This document shows, piece after piece, positions 28,277-37,901 of a stretch of 64,000 nt of DNA. This stretch comes from an uncultured Eubacteriales bacterium (lineage in GTDB: Bacteria; Bacillota; Clostridia; Peptostreptococcales; Anaerovoracaceae). The notes beneath the pieces were generated by a model. The model was not told the origin of the DNA. It saw nothing but the letters and a program-made list of their open reading frames with translations, and did no database searches. How positions within the stretch are numbered: the stretch's first letter is position 1; each line of letters starts with the position of its first letter. The stretch lies in contig CADAEH010000001.1 in assembly GCA_902786855.1 (NCBI GenBank), positions 186,001 through 250,000 of the forward strand, in the 5' to 3' direction. Both the position numbers and the translations under genes were made by a program.

Positions 28277-29326
28277 ATGACAATCATCGTTACCGGCGGA
28301 GCCGGATTTATCGGAAGCAATTTTATATTCCACATGCTGGATAAGTATCCTGATTACAGGATAGTCTGCGTTGATAAGCTGACATATGCAGGCAATCTCA
28401 GCACTCTTGCATCACTCATGGATGAGAACGACAAGAATTACGATGCGGCAAAAAGTGCGCGCTTCAGATTCGTCAAACTCGACATCTGTGACCGTGAAGG
28501 CGTGTACAGGCTGTTTGAAGAAGAACATCCTGACATCGTTGTCAATTTCGCTGCAGAGAGCCATGTCGACAGATCCATTGAAGATCCGGGCGTTTTCCTG
28601 CAGACCAATATCATCGGCACAAGTGTCCTCATGGACGCCTGTCGCAAGTACGGCGTCAAGCGCTATCATCAGGTATCCACAGATGAGGTATACGGCGACC
28701 TGCCGCTCGACAGACCGGACCTGTTTTTCACAGAGGAGACACCTATCCATACGAGCTCACCATACAGCTCATCCAAGGCCGGGGCAGATCTGCTCGTGAT
28801 GGCTTACCACAGAACATTCGGTCTTCCGGTCACCATCAGCAGGTGCTCCAACAACTACGGACCTTATCACTTCCCTGAGAAGCTGATACCTCTTATGATA
28901 GCCAATGCACTGGCTGACAAGCCTCTGCCTGTATACGGAGAGGGCATCAATGTACGTGACTGGCTGTATGTTGAGGATCACTGCAAAGCGATCGACCTTA
29001 TCATCCACAATGGACGCGTCGGAGAGGTATACAATGTCGGCGGACACAACGAGATGAGAAATATCGATATCGTCAAACTGATCTGCAAGGAACTCGGCAA
29101 GCCTGAGAGTCTTATAACCTATGTCACTGACCGTAAGGGTCATGATATGAGATATGCCATAGACCCGACCAAGATCCACAACGAACTTGGCTGGCTGCCT
29201 GAGACCAAATTCCAGGATGGCATCAGGAAGACGATACAGTGGTATCTCGACAACCGCGACTGGTGGGAAGAGATCATCAGCGGCGAGTATCAGAACTACT
29301 ATGAAAAGATGTACGGTGACAGATAG
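28277..29326 (+). CDS. rfbB: dTDP-glucose 4,6-dehydratase
   Basis: This 349-residue extended SDR enzyme has TGGAGFIGSNF, FAAESHVDRSI, HQVSTDEVYGDL and YSSSKAGADLL (Tyr-x-x-x-Lys). It converts dTDP-glucose to dTDP-4-keto-6-deoxyglucose for RfbC and RfbD. GGAAGGA lies upstream of the ATG. It is separated from rfbD-C-A by about 17 kb and has its own candidate promoter, which might let the pathway branch to other dTDP-sugars. Confidence 0.95.
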   Translation: MTIIVTGGAGFIGSNFIFHMLDKYPDYRIVCVDKLTYAGNLSTLASLMDENDKNYDAAKSARFRFVKLDICDREGVYRLFEEEHPDIVVNFAAESHVDRSIEDPGVFLQTNIIGTSVLMDACRKYGVKRYHQVSTDEVYGDLPLDRPDLFFTEETPIHTSSPYSSSKAGADLLVMAYHRTFGLPVTISRCSNNYGPYHFPEKLIPLMIANALADKPLPVYGEGINVRDWLYVEDHCKAIDLIIHNGRVGEVYNVGGHNEMRNIDIVKLICKELGKPESLITYVTDRKGHDMRYAIDPTKIHNELGWLPETKFQDGIRKTIQWYLDNRDWWEEIISGEYQNYYEKMYGDR

Positions 29327-29395
29327 CCGCCGGGATGAAAGCATCGATAAACAGCAGAGACAGTTAACGGCAACACAGATCATGGAGAGAGCATC

Positions 29396-30127
29396 ATGAG
29401 CAAGGTAGCAGCAATTATTTTCGCCGGCGGAAGCGGCGTGCGCATGGGCGCAGGCAAGCCAAAACAGTTCCTCGAGGTAGACGGCAGACCTATCATCATT
29501 CACACTCTGGATATTTTCGAGAATCATCCGGCAGTTGACGAGATCTACATCGCCTGTAAGGAAGACTTTATCGGCCAGCTTAAAAGGATGATCAGAAGAT
29601 TTGACATTTCCAAGGTCAAAGCGATCGTCCCGGGCGGAACGACCGGCATGGGATCGATCTACAACGCACTCAAGGCTTCTGCAGAGCAGTGTCCGGAAGA
29701 TACTATAGTGCTTATCCACGATGGCGTAAGGCCTTTCATTTCTGCTGACCTGATAGATAAAGTCATCAGCACAGTCATTGAAGACGGCGCCGCAGTTACA
29801 TGCACTCCTCTCTTCGAGACCCCTATAATCAGTAAGGGCGGAGAGATAGTCGAGGAGACACCGGTCAGAGCTGACTGCTATACAGCTCAGGCACCACAGG
29901 CCTTCCGTCTCGGTATGATCCTCAAAGCGCATGAGATCGTAAGGAGAAACAATCCTGAGTACGATGGCATTATAGACAACTGTACAATGATGAACAGCCT
30001 CGGTATGGCAGTGCCAATCGTAAAAGGACCTCGCAGCAACATCAAGGTCACTACACCTGAGGATCTGTTCATGTTCAAGGCTATGCTCGAGTATCGTGAG
30101 ACAAGAGACGCTCTGGGACTTGACTGA
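29396..30127 (+). CDS. IspD/TarI-family cytidylyltransferase
   Basis: This 243-residue protein opens IIFAGGSGVRMGAGKPKQFL, the CTP-binding loop shared by IspD and TarI, and has IHDGVRPFI and QAPQAFR. TarI makes CDP-ribitol; IspD acts in isoprenoid synthesis. A setting between rfbB, a GDPD-type enzyme and CDP-alditol transferases favours a TarI-like role. There is no TarJ reductase next to it, so the alditol phosphate is uncertain. Confidence 0.8.
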   Translation: MSKVAAIIFAGGSGVRMGAGKPKQFLEVDGRPIIIHTLDIFENHPAVDEIYIACKEDFIGQLKRMIRRFDISKVKAIVPGGTTGMGSIYNALKASAEQCPEDTIVLIHDGVRPFISADLIDKVISTVIEDGAAVTCTPLFETPIISKGGEIVEETPVRADCYTAQAPQAFRLGMILKAHEIVRRNNPEYDGIIDNCTMMNSLGMAVPIVKGPRSNIKVTTPEDLFMFKAMLEYRETRDALGLD

Positions 30128-30162
30128 TAACACAGTCGATTCTGCAGACGATCCATATTATT

Positions 30163-31419
30163 ATGATAGACATTAAAAAAATTCTGAGAAAAAAACTGAA
30201 CCCGCTGCCGCCATGCCCGGAAAAGCCGATCGAACTCAAGGGCGAGGCGGCATCCTTGGATTGCAGTTTTGCACTGGTTTATACCGGTAACGGGGCAAGC
30301 GGTCAGAAATACGACAGGCTGCTCGCCGGCAGGGATGTGCAATTCCGCACTTATGAAGGAGTAGGCGGCAGAGCGGACATGTGCGCTGTCATCTATTGCA
30401 ATGCAAAGGAAGGATTCCCTGTTCTGGAGAACGGGTTTGAGCATGTTGAAGCTGAGTTCACAGGCTTCACTCTGAGGAAGAAAACAGACGGACAGTGGCA
30501 GTGGATGTGCACTGACGGGAACTGGCATGCTGCCGGGCAGGATATGCCTGAGAAGAAGCTCTATCCCGAGGGCAGCAGACCTGAGCTGCAGGCGGAAGAA
30601 CTTTCCGGAATATACATTCTGGATGCGTCCTGGAAGCTGGCTGACGGTACCGCTGCAGACTGCGGATATCCGATGTTCACCAATCAGCTTATGGCTCATG
30701 CACTCGGAGCCATGGACGGCAAAGCCTATCACAACACGATGGCGGCTTATGAGAATGCCATGCCGAAAGGTTACCTGTATTATGAAGTGGACCTTTCTAT
30801 GACGACTGACGGCAGGCTGGTGCTCTGCCATGGCTGGACAGAGTCCAACTGCGAGCATACAGGATTCGAATATTCAGAAGATCTGGACAAGACGATGACA
30901 TATAAAAAGCTGATGAGCATGAAGGTCCACGGCAATCCGCTGATCGACCTCAGATCTTTTTACAAAGTGATGAAGGCTCATCCGGATCATCTGTATGAAT
31001 TCGATCTGCACTCCGTAAAGGGCAAAAAGGCTGTCCGCATGACGGAAGAGATGATCAGAGACTGCGGAAATGACAGCCGGGTGCTTGACCGCGTGCTGAT
31101 GCAGGTATACTCGAACAAAATGTATCAGGCGGTGGACAGCACGTATCACTTCAAGTATTACCAATACATTATCGGCAAGCCGGAACTGCGGCTCTATGAG
31201 AGACTGCCGTTCCTTATCGATGAGGGCATCTGTGCAGCAGCAATACCTGCGCGCAAGGCTTGCCCTGAATATGTTGAAACACTAAGGAATGCAGGCATAT
31301 ATGTTCTTGTTTATACAGTAGGAAGCGATGCCGAAGAGGCGAAAAAGCTTCTGGATATGGGAGTCAACACGATCTGTACTGATTATGTAACTCCTGCAGA
31401 TATTGAAGAATTATCCTGA
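30163..31419 (+). CDS. Cytoplasmic GDPD-family phosphodiesterase with an extra N-terminal domain
   Basis: This 418-residue protein has a C-terminal TIM-barrel part (from about residue 175) with the glycerophosphodiester phosphodiesterase residues: MAHALGAM (H179), HNTMAAYENA, YYEVDLSMTTDG (Glu and Asp of the metal site) and LCHGW (second His). The family cleaves glycerophosphodiesters to sn-glycerol-3-phosphate and an alcohol. The first 150 or so residues are not recognised and there is no signal peptide. Between a cytidylyltransferase and a CDP-alditol transferase it may supply or recycle alditol phosphate, or synthesise rather than break a phosphodiester. This is inference. Confidence 0.75.
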   Translation: MIDIKKILRKKLNPLPPCPEKPIELKGEAASLDCSFALVYTGNGASGQKYDRLLAGRDVQFRTYEGVGGRADMCAVIYCNAKEGFPVLENGFEHVEAEFTGFTLRKKTDGQWQWMCTDGNWHAAGQDMPEKKLYPEGSRPELQAEELSGIYILDASWKLADGTAADCGYPMFTNQLMAHALGAMDGKAYHNTMAAYENAMPKGYLYYEVDLSMTTDGRLVLCHGWTESNCEHTGFEYSEDLDKTMTYKKLMSMKVHGNPLIDLRSFYKVMKAHPDHLYEFDLHSVKGKKAVRMTEEMIRDCGNDSRVLDRVLMQVYSNKMYQAVDSTYHFKYYQYIIGKPELRLYERLPFLIDEGICAAAIPARKACPEYVETLRNAGIYVLVYTVGSDAEEAKKLLDMGVNTICTDYVTPADIEELS

Positions 31420-31464
31420 AGCACAGGGAAATCGACAGAAAGTATATAGAAAAGGGTCAGTCGT

Positions 31465-32868
31465 ATGAGCAAAAAGGACACGGGAAAAAAGAGCATGGCA
31501 GCCAGGATCAGGAGCGCGATCCGCCGCCGCATGAATGACTTCAGATACAAAATGATAATCAGCAAAAAAGCTGACCGTATGATCGCGGAGATGGAAGAAG
31601 GAGTCCGCAAGGCCAGATCCATGTCTGAAGAAGAGCACAGAAAGCTCTCTGAAGAACTCAGAAAAAGAGAAGCAGATCTGAAAGAGTCAGATTCTGAAGT
31701 GTACAAATCATATCGCAGAAGGCTCAGGAGCAAATACCTCAAGGATGTGATACCTTCAGTATATGCAGAGGCGGCAAAGAATCCGGTAGAAGAAAAGGTC
31801 GTTTTCATGGAAAACGGAACGTTCCCGGCTCCGACAGTCGATCTGCTGTATGCGGAACTCCTCAGACAGGGAAAGTACAGTATCAAGACATTCAGCCTTA
31901 TGATCCGTAAGGTGTCGGATGCGGAATACTTTATGAATGCGGTCGATTATATCCGCGAGGCAGCTACCGCGAAGGCTGTGTTCATCACCACAGCTAACAG
32001 GCTGATGAGCCAGTTTGACTTAAGACCGGAGACCAGACTGATCCAGCTGTGGCATGGTGTCGGAATGTTCAAAAAGGTCGGCTTCAGCACACTTGACAGC
32101 GAGGGCTTCGGGCGCAGCGCCAAGTCAAGAGAGGTCTATAACGATTACAGGAACTACACCGACGTAACAGTTGCGGCAGAGGAGCAGATCTGGACATTTG
32201 AAGACGCGTTCCATATCAGCAGGGATACAGGCATATTCAAGCCGATCGGCATCTCCAGGACTGACGTGTTCTTTGACGAGGAATACAGGAAAGAGAGACG
32301 CAGGAGACTGGATGAGGCATTTCCTGAGTGCAAAGGGAAAAAGATCATACTGTATGCTCCGACCTTCAGAGGGCGCGTGGCGCAGGCAACTGCACCCGAT
32401 GAACTGGATATAAAGAAGATGGCAGAAAAGCTGTCCGATGACTATGTGCTGCTTATCAGACATCACGAAGTAAGCAAGGTCTTCCCGAAGATCCCTGCAG
32501 AGGTGGAGAGCAGTTTTGCCTTTGACATGAACAGGAACAATATAATGAGTACGGACGGCCTGCTGTCTATAGCAGATATACTCATAACGGACTACTCATC
32601 TCTCGGCTTTGAGTTTGCCGTAATGGAAAAACCGATGGTCTTCTTCGCATACGACCTTGAAGAATACCTCGATACCCGCGGCATGTACTATGACTACAGC
32701 GAGATCACGCCTGGTCCTGTGTGCAAAACGACAGAAGAGGTTGCAGATTATATCGCAGACATAGATAACCGTTTTGACAGAAATGCTGTAAGAGAATTCA
32801 GGGAAAAGTATGTCGGAGCCTGCGACGGCCATGCAACAGAAAGGACTATCGCCCTGATCGAGCAATAG
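31465..32868 (+). CDS. CDP-glycerol glycerophosphotransferase family protein
   Basis: This 467-residue protein has a basic, helical N-terminal region of about 100 residues. IQLWHGVGMFKKVGF follows (W196, H197), then YAPTFRG and ITDYSSLGFEFAV (T375 onward), the TagB/TagF signatures. It probably transfers alditol phosphate from a CDP donor at the inner membrane surface. It closes the plus-strand block and converges with the next gene, 36 bases away, on the other strand. Confidence 0.84.
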   Translation: MSKKDTGKKSMAARIRSAIRRRMNDFRYKMIISKKADRMIAEMEEGVRKARSMSEEEHRKLSEELRKREADLKESDSEVYKSYRRRLRSKYLKDVIPSVYAEAAKNPVEEKVVFMENGTFPAPTVDLLYAELLRQGKYSIKTFSLMIRKVSDAEYFMNAVDYIREAATAKAVFITTANRLMSQFDLRPETRLIQLWHGVGMFKKVGFSTLDSEGFGRSAKSREVYNDYRNYTDVTVAAEEQIWTFEDAFHISRDTGIFKPIGISRTDVFFDEEYRKERRRRLDEAFPECKGKKIILYAPTFRGRVAQATAPDELDIKKMAEKLSDDYVLLIRHHEVSKVFPKIPAEVESSFAFDMNRNNIMSTDGLLSIADILITDYSSLGFEFAVMEKPMVFFAYDLEEYLDTRGMYYDYSEITPGPVCKTTEEVADYIADIDNRFDRNAVREFREKYVGACDGHATERTIALIEQ

Positions 32869-32904
32869 TCCTGAAAAATACAAGGTCAGTCTGTGAGACC
32901 GGGA

Positions 32905-34617
32905 TCACTTGTCTCCGTTGTCTCCGTTATCTCCATTGTCTGCGGTGCCGCCGAGTATGATCTGATCTATTATCCTGTCGGCTGCGTTGTCATCAACATC
33001 TGAGAAGCATTCATCACTGAAAGCTATCGTCTTTTCGAGCTCATAATCGCCTGTCTTCAGCGCGGTGATGAGCTCTTCCATTGTATCGCATACTTTGCCC
33101 GGAGCTGTCTCGAGAATGCTCTGGTGCACGCCTCTCACGACTTCATAGATCGGTCTGTCATATGTATAGAACAGGACCGGTCTTTTGAACATGGAAAATT
33201 CATAATATGCAGATGAATAATCTGTGACCATGATATCCGTGACAGGATACAGGTCGTGAATGTCGGTCACATCGCTGAGATCGATGATCCTGTCCCTGAA
33301 CCTTTCTTCTATCGGAGGTTTCTCTTCGATGAACGGGTGCATCTTGAACGCCCAGATATATTCGTCTCCGCAGAAGTCATATACCATCTCCTGATCAAGA
33401 GTGGAATAGTCGAAAAATGATGATTTCTGGCTGCGGCCTCTGAAGGTCGGAGCGAAGAGGATCAGCTTTTTGCCCTTGCATTCCGGATGGTTCCTGTAGA
33501 ATTTTTCTGTCTTTTCTTTTATCTTATCCTCTTCAAGCAGGTTGTCGAGCCTTGCCATGCCGAGAGGCAGGACCTTTTCTTCCGGAACACCGAAGAGCTC
33601 ACTGTAGACTCCGGCAAGATGCTCTGAACCGGTGATCACGTAGTCATAATGTCTGTGGCAGTTTTCGACCGGGTGAGGCGAGCCGGACTTGCCGAATCTT
33701 GAATAACCGATAGCCTTGAAGCCTTCGCCTGCATGCCATACCTGTACAAGCTTGACATCATCCTGGAGGTCAAGATACTCGAATACAGGCACGTAGTCGT
33801 CTACAAAAATGAAATCCTGCTTTGACATCTTCCTGAGCGTGCTGAGCCAGTTGCCGACGCTGTTGTGGCTGCCGACGGAGTGGCGCAGCGAGTAAGTGAC
33901 ATTGATCCTGTCTTCGAGATGCCTTTCCTTGATGCGGTCATCAAGACCTTTCAGGTTGCCCCACAGGAAAGGCTTGGTCTCAGACATCAGCAGGACATTG
34001 ATGCGGCGGTCATTGTTACGGAAATGAGACATGCCGTTATAGATGCTCTGGACTGCAGCACGCTTTACTATGGTACGTGCACAGCGGAGCTTTCCCTCAA
34101 GAGTATGGCGCTCGCTCACTACGAACTTCTTTTCCCAGTTCATGTTCTCTATCATGAAGTGGGAATGCAGCGAAGGGATAATGTTGACATTGTCAAAACA
34201 GAGAGGCTTGAAATGTGTTGTATACGCATAGCGACCCCTTCCGTAAGGGAAGACACGGTCGAGATCAACAAGCTCATATGCCATGTCATAAGAAACCGTG
34301 CATATATGAGGACGTGACCCGCCCGGTACGCGCGCAACGAAAAACCATCTGCCGTTTTTCAGAAAACCGCCTTCATCTATCACGGCCATATTGATCCTGA
34401 AGCGGTATACCCCTTCAGAATGCTCGACCGGTTTCAGAGCGATGTCCCGGATGAATTCAGCCGGGCGCTTCTGTGAAAATGTGACTCTTGAGAGACTGAA
34501 ATTGATCGGTTCTGAGTACTCCGAGCGTACAGCTACGTTAAGGAACAGTCTCTCCCATGAGATGTCTATGACCTGTATATTGCTGTCAGCGACATAAGTA
34601 CTATGATTGTTTCCCAT
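32905..34617 (-). CDS. CDP-glycerol glycerophosphotransferase family protein with N-terminal beta-rich domain
   Basis: This 570-residue protein has about 190 N-terminal residues forming a beta-rich accessory region. The TagB/TagF catalytic part has QVWHAGEGFKAIGYSRFG, LFAPTFRGR and VTDYSSAYYEFSMFK. It is a close paralogue of the gene 41 bases upstream. The C-terminus is an Asn-Gly-Asp repeat encoded by tandem 9-base units near 32908-32938, a likely slippage site. Its role is probably addition of glycerol-phosphate-type groups; the acceptor is unknown. Confidence 0.83.
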   Translation of the reverse strand: MGNNHSTYVADSNIQVIDISWERLFLNVAVRSEYSEPINFSLSRVTFSQKRPAEFIRDIALKPVEHSEGVYRFRINMAVIDEGGFLKNGRWFFVARVPGGSRPHICTVSYDMAYELVDLDRVFPYGRGRYAYTTHFKPLCFDNVNIIPSLHSHFMIENMNWEKKFVVSERHTLEGKLRCARTIVKRAAVQSIYNGMSHFRNNDRRINVLLMSETKPFLWGNLKGLDDRIKERHLEDRINVTYSLRHSVGSHNSVGNWLSTLRKMSKQDFIFVDDYVPVFEYLDLQDDVKLVQVWHAGEGFKAIGYSRFGKSGSPHPVENCHRHYDYVITGSEHLAGVYSELFGVPEEKVLPLGMARLDNLLEEDKIKEKTEKFYRNHPECKGKKLILFAPTFRGRSQKSSFFDYSTLDQEMVYDFCGDEYIWAFKMHPFIEEKPPIEERFRDRIIDLSDVTDIHDLYPVTDIMVTDYSSAYYEFSMFKRPVLFYTYDRPIYEVVRGVHQSILETAPGKVCDTMEELITALKTGDYELEKTIAFSDECFSDVDDNAADRIIDQIILGGTADNGDNGDNGDK

Positions 34618-34657
34618 CTGATGATACTTCCTTATCTAAGTATTGCGGTATCTGCGT

Positions 34658-36403
34658 CTACTTGCTGCTTTCCGGACTTTCCGGCTCTTTGCCGAGCAGT
34701 ATCTGATCGATGATCCTGTCTGCTGCATGGCCGTCATAGTTGCTGAAGTTTTCTTCTCTGAACTTCAGAGTCTTGTCCAGTTCGTAATCCTTGGTCTCAA
34801 GGGCGGTCATGAGTTCATCAAATGTATCGCAGACCTTGCCGGGAGCTGTCTCCTTTATGCTCTTATGTACTCCGCGGACGATCTCATATACTTCTCTGTC
34901 GTAAGTGAAGAAGAGTATCGGGCGTTCCATCAGCGAGAATTCGTAATATGCTGAAGAGTAATCTGTGATCATGATATCTGTGACATAGTACAGGTCGTTG
35001 ATATTTTTTTCCTGTGTCAGATCTATTATGCGATCTCCGTATTCTTCAGGTATTTTTGGCTTGTTGTGTGTGAACGGATGCATCTTGAAAGCCCAGATGT
35101 ATTCATTACCGCAGAATTCATAGATCCTGTCGATATCGAGCTGGCTGTAATCATAGTGAGCCTTTTTCTGGCCGGAACCTCTGAATGTAGGCGAGAAGAG
35201 TATGAGCTTTTTGCCTTTGCATTCAGGATGAGCTGCGTAGAATTCCTCGGTTTTGCTCTTGATAACATCCTCGTCGAGGAAACCATCCAGACGAGCCATA
35301 CCAAGCGGAAGGAAATTTTCTCTCGGCAGTCCGAATACTTCGCTGTATACTTCGACAAGGCTCTCGGAGCCGGTGATCACATAGTCATACCTCCTGTGGC
35401 AGTTGTATTCAGGATGCGGTGAAGACTTGCCGCCGAAACGCGAGTATCCTACAGACTTGAAGCCCACTCCTGCGTGCCATACCTGGATCAGCTTGGTATC
35501 TTCGGTCAGCTTGAGGAAATTAAAGATCGGCACGAAATCATCGACGAAGATATAGTCATTGGCAGCAAGCTTTCTGACGGTCTTGAGCCAGCTGCCTGCG
35601 CTGCTGTTTCTGCCGACAGCCTGCCTGAAAGTATAGGAAATGCCAAACTCCTTATCGAGACCTCTTTCTTTGATCCGTTGGTCGATGAACTTGAGGTTGC
35701 CCCAGATATACGGCTTGGTCTCGGACATGAAGAGGATGTTCTTCTTGCCCGGACGCCTTGTATGTGAATAGAAATCATATGCCGACTGGATCATCGACAG
35801 CTTGACTCTTTTGAGTACGCAGCGGAACTTGCCGTTGAGTGTACGCCTTTCGGATACTGCAAACCTGTCACGCCACTTAGGGTTTTCTATCATGAATCTC
35901 GAGTTCATGACAGGGACGATGTTAGTGGAGTCATTGCAGAAAGTCGCGAAGTATACGTTATATGAATATTTGCCGCGGCCGTAGCTGAATATCCTGCACA
36001 TTTCAGGCAGCTTATAAGCGGCTTCATGAGAGATCGTGCATATGTGCAGGGCATCGCTCCCTGTCACCCATGTCGTAATGCGCCATCTGCCGTTTTCAAG
36101 AAAACTGGATCCGTCCATAGCTGAGAGATTGAGCAGGAAGTAATATTTGTTTCCTTCTCTCTTATATGGTTCGAGCGGGATCTCCTTGATCAGGTTTCCG
36201 GTGAGGACGGTTTCCTGTTCGTTATCATCGTCCTCATCGAAGTTCGGGACCTCATCGGTAGGGAAGACGATCCTGGTCATGCATATCACAAGTTCTTCGT
36301 CATGATCGGATTCTATCGTCAGGAGCAGGTTGATCCTCTCCCAGCTCATTTCAGTGATCCTGAGTTTTGGGTCGTTTACATAATTGACTGTAACAGGGGT
36401 CAT
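34658..36403 (-). CDS. CDP-glycerol glycerophosphotransferase family protein (paralogue)
   Basis: The protein has about 581 residues and the same layout as its downstream neighbour: an accessory beta-rich part, then QVWHAGVGFKSVGYSRFG, LFSPTFRGSG and ITDYSSAYYEFSLME. The ATG at 36403 is chosen because AAAGGA lies about 8 bases before it, and because MTPVTVNYVNDPKLRITEMS aligns with the paralogue's N-terminus. A longer frame to 36493 lacks these features. An acidic insert near residue 55 (FDEDDDNEQE) is absent from the paralogue. Confidence 0.83.
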   Translation of the reverse strand: MTPVTVNYVNDPKLRITEMSWERINLLLTIESDHDEELVICMTRIVFPTDEVPNFDEDDDNEQETVLTGNLIKEIPLEPYKREGNKYYFLLNLSAMDGSSFLENGRWRITTWVTGSDALHICTISHEAAYKLPEMCRIFSYGRGKYSYNVYFATFCNDSTNIVPVMNSRFMIENPKWRDRFAVSERRTLNGKFRCVLKRVKLSMIQSAYDFYSHTRRPGKKNILFMSETKPYIWGNLKFIDQRIKERGLDKEFGISYTFRQAVGRNSSAGSWLKTVRKLAANDYIFVDDFVPIFNFLKLTEDTKLIQVWHAGVGFKSVGYSRFGGKSSPHPEYNCHRRYDYVITGSESLVEVYSEVFGLPRENFLPLGMARLDGFLDEDVIKSKTEEFYAAHPECKGKKLILFSPTFRGSGQKKAHYDYSQLDIDRIYEFCGNEYIWAFKMHPFTHNKPKIPEEYGDRIIDLTQEKNINDLYYVTDIMITDYSSAYYEFSLMERPILFFTYDREVYEIVRGVHKSIKETAPGKVCDTFDELMTALETKDYELDKTLKFREENFSNYDGHAADRIIDQILLGKEPESPESSK

Positions 36404-36544
36404 AAACTGAGTCCTTTCTGTTGTAAATTGCGGCTCATTATCTGATCGCCGCGGTTGCAGCGGCATATTATCATGCCGTTGACCTGTCTTCATAATAGCT
36501 TATCATTCCACGCCTGTTTTCTGCAATACAGACATCCGGTAACT

Positions 36545-37609
36545 TTATGATTCTGAGAAGCTCGCTACCATCCTGCGTGTGCCTTCGGCAATATCTACTT
36601 TAGGTGTCCAGCCGAGTTCTTTGATCCTGCTGTCATCGAGGCCGATGAACTTAGCCGGGTTAAACATGCCGGCGGTGTTCTCAGGGATGTCGATGACCAG
36701 TTTCAGACCTTTTTCCGGACTGCTTGCGATAAAGGCTTCAGCGAGCTGCCTGATAGAGATGATGTTGTCACTGTCGGCAACATTGTATGCAGGCTCTGTA
36801 CCCTTAAGGAGCACGTAGAACATGCCCGCGACAGCGTCACTTACATAGGTATAAGCTCTCTGCGAACTGCCGTCGCTCTTCATCACGATGTTCTCGCCTC
36901 TCACTACATTGGCTGCAAAGTCTGCCTGGACCCTGCCATCCGTGAGAGACAGCCCCGGACCGTAGATGTGGGCGAATCTCGGGATGCAGCATCTGATACC
37001 GTACTGAGCCTGATAGCATGTGCATATGGTCTCCGCAGCCCTTTTGCCCTCAGAGTAGCAGGATCTCGTGTTAAGGGTGTCGACATAACCATAATCATTC
37101 TCGGTTATCCTGTCGATGCCCTCCGGAGCTTTACCATAAACTTCCGAGGAGGACATGAGGACAAAACCTTTTGCCTTCTTTTCGACGGCGAGATCGAGGA
37201 GGCTGAACGTGCCGATGACGTTGGCCTTGATCGTAGATACAGGAGCTGCTTTGTGCTCTGACGGCCTTGCGGCGCTCGCTCCGTGGAAAATGTAGTCGAC
37301 AGGTCCGTCGATGCAGATCGGGGCGGTGACGTCCTGAACAAGCAGCTCGATATCATCACGCTCCAGCACCTGACCGAATATTCTGCGGGCCTTTTCACCG
37401 TTCCTGACCAGAGCCAGCACCTTTATGCCTGCGTTCTTCAGATCATTGAGTCCCAGCATGGTATACACGACATATGACGGGATCATCCCGCTCGCGCCGG
37501 TGACAAGAACAGTGGAGCCGTAAAGCTGCTGCCAGTCAAGATCTTCTGCTATGATGCGTTCGATATCTTCGCTTATTACAGTATTTTGCAATTTATTTAT
37601 AGTTTTCAT
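36545..37609 (-). CDS. NAD-dependent sugar epimerase/dehydratase (extended SDR)
   Basis: The protein has about 354 residues, with VLVTGASGMIPSYVV (dinucleotide loop), DYIFHGASAARPSEH, LMSSSEVYG and YSEGKRAAE (Tyr-x-x-x-Lys). It resembles UDP-glucuronate decarboxylase and UDP-sugar epimerase relatives, but I cannot name the substrate. The ATG at 37609 has GGTG 7 bases upstream. Another in-frame start at 37723 would add a sequence not found in the family. It probably makes a nucleotide sugar for this locus and heads the minus-strand block. Confidence 0.8.
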   Translation of the reverse strand: MKTINKLQNTVISEDIERIIAEDLDWQQLYGSTVLVTGASGMIPSYVVYTMLGLNDLKNAGIKVLALVRNGEKARRIFGQVLERDDIELLVQDVTAPICIDGPVDYIFHGASAARPSEHKAAPVSTIKANVIGTFSLLDLAVEKKAKGFVLMSSSEVYGKAPEGIDRITENDYGYVDTLNTRSCYSEGKRAAETICTCYQAQYGIRCCIPRFAHIYGPGLSLTDGRVQADFAANVVRGENIVMKSDGSSQRAYTYVSDAVAGMFYVLLKGTEPAYNVADSDNIISIRQLAEAFIASSPEKGLKLVIDIPENTAGMFNPAKFIGLDDSRIKELGWTPKVDIAEGTRRMVASFSES

Positions 37610-37901
37610 AATATAATTACACCATTTTACCTTGTAATATACATTGATCTTCCGATAAACTGAATCTTCAGCACCTGCTGATCTCTCCCGGAACTGCCTG
37701 CGAACGAGTACGATGCAGGGCACCGACAGAGAACAACAGCCAACGTTATCTTTAATTTTACCATATTACTGAGACCGAGCTCTACTGTTTTGATATGGCA
37801 GAGGGCAAAGGAGTGATATATAATTACCTGTAATCTTAATTAATAGAAGGCGCAGATGCCATTCGCGCCCGGGTGGATACTGAGACCCGGATCAACAAAA
37901 A
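37610..37901. promoter_or_regulatory. Divergent intergenic region
   Basis: This 292-base gap lies between the minus-strand epimerase and the plus-strand Fn3 protein. On the plus strand a GAGTGATATATAAT stretch (TATAAT at 37819-37824) resembles the promoter at 48312; the -35 is not clear. On the minus strand TATATTAC near 37635-37642 may be a -10 for the epimerase. I saw no gene or convincing hairpin. Confidence 0.35.

Noticed and set aside
28769-30133. Long minus-strand open frame opposite rfbB and the cytidylyltransferase (454 codons)
   Set aside because: It spans two well-supported plus-strand genes and the gap between them and has no recognisable domain.
37610-37723. Longer N-terminus for the minus-strand epimerase
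   Set aside because: The extra residues do not look like the SDR family. The ATG at 37609 has a GGTG site and sits at the normal distance before the nucleotide loop.
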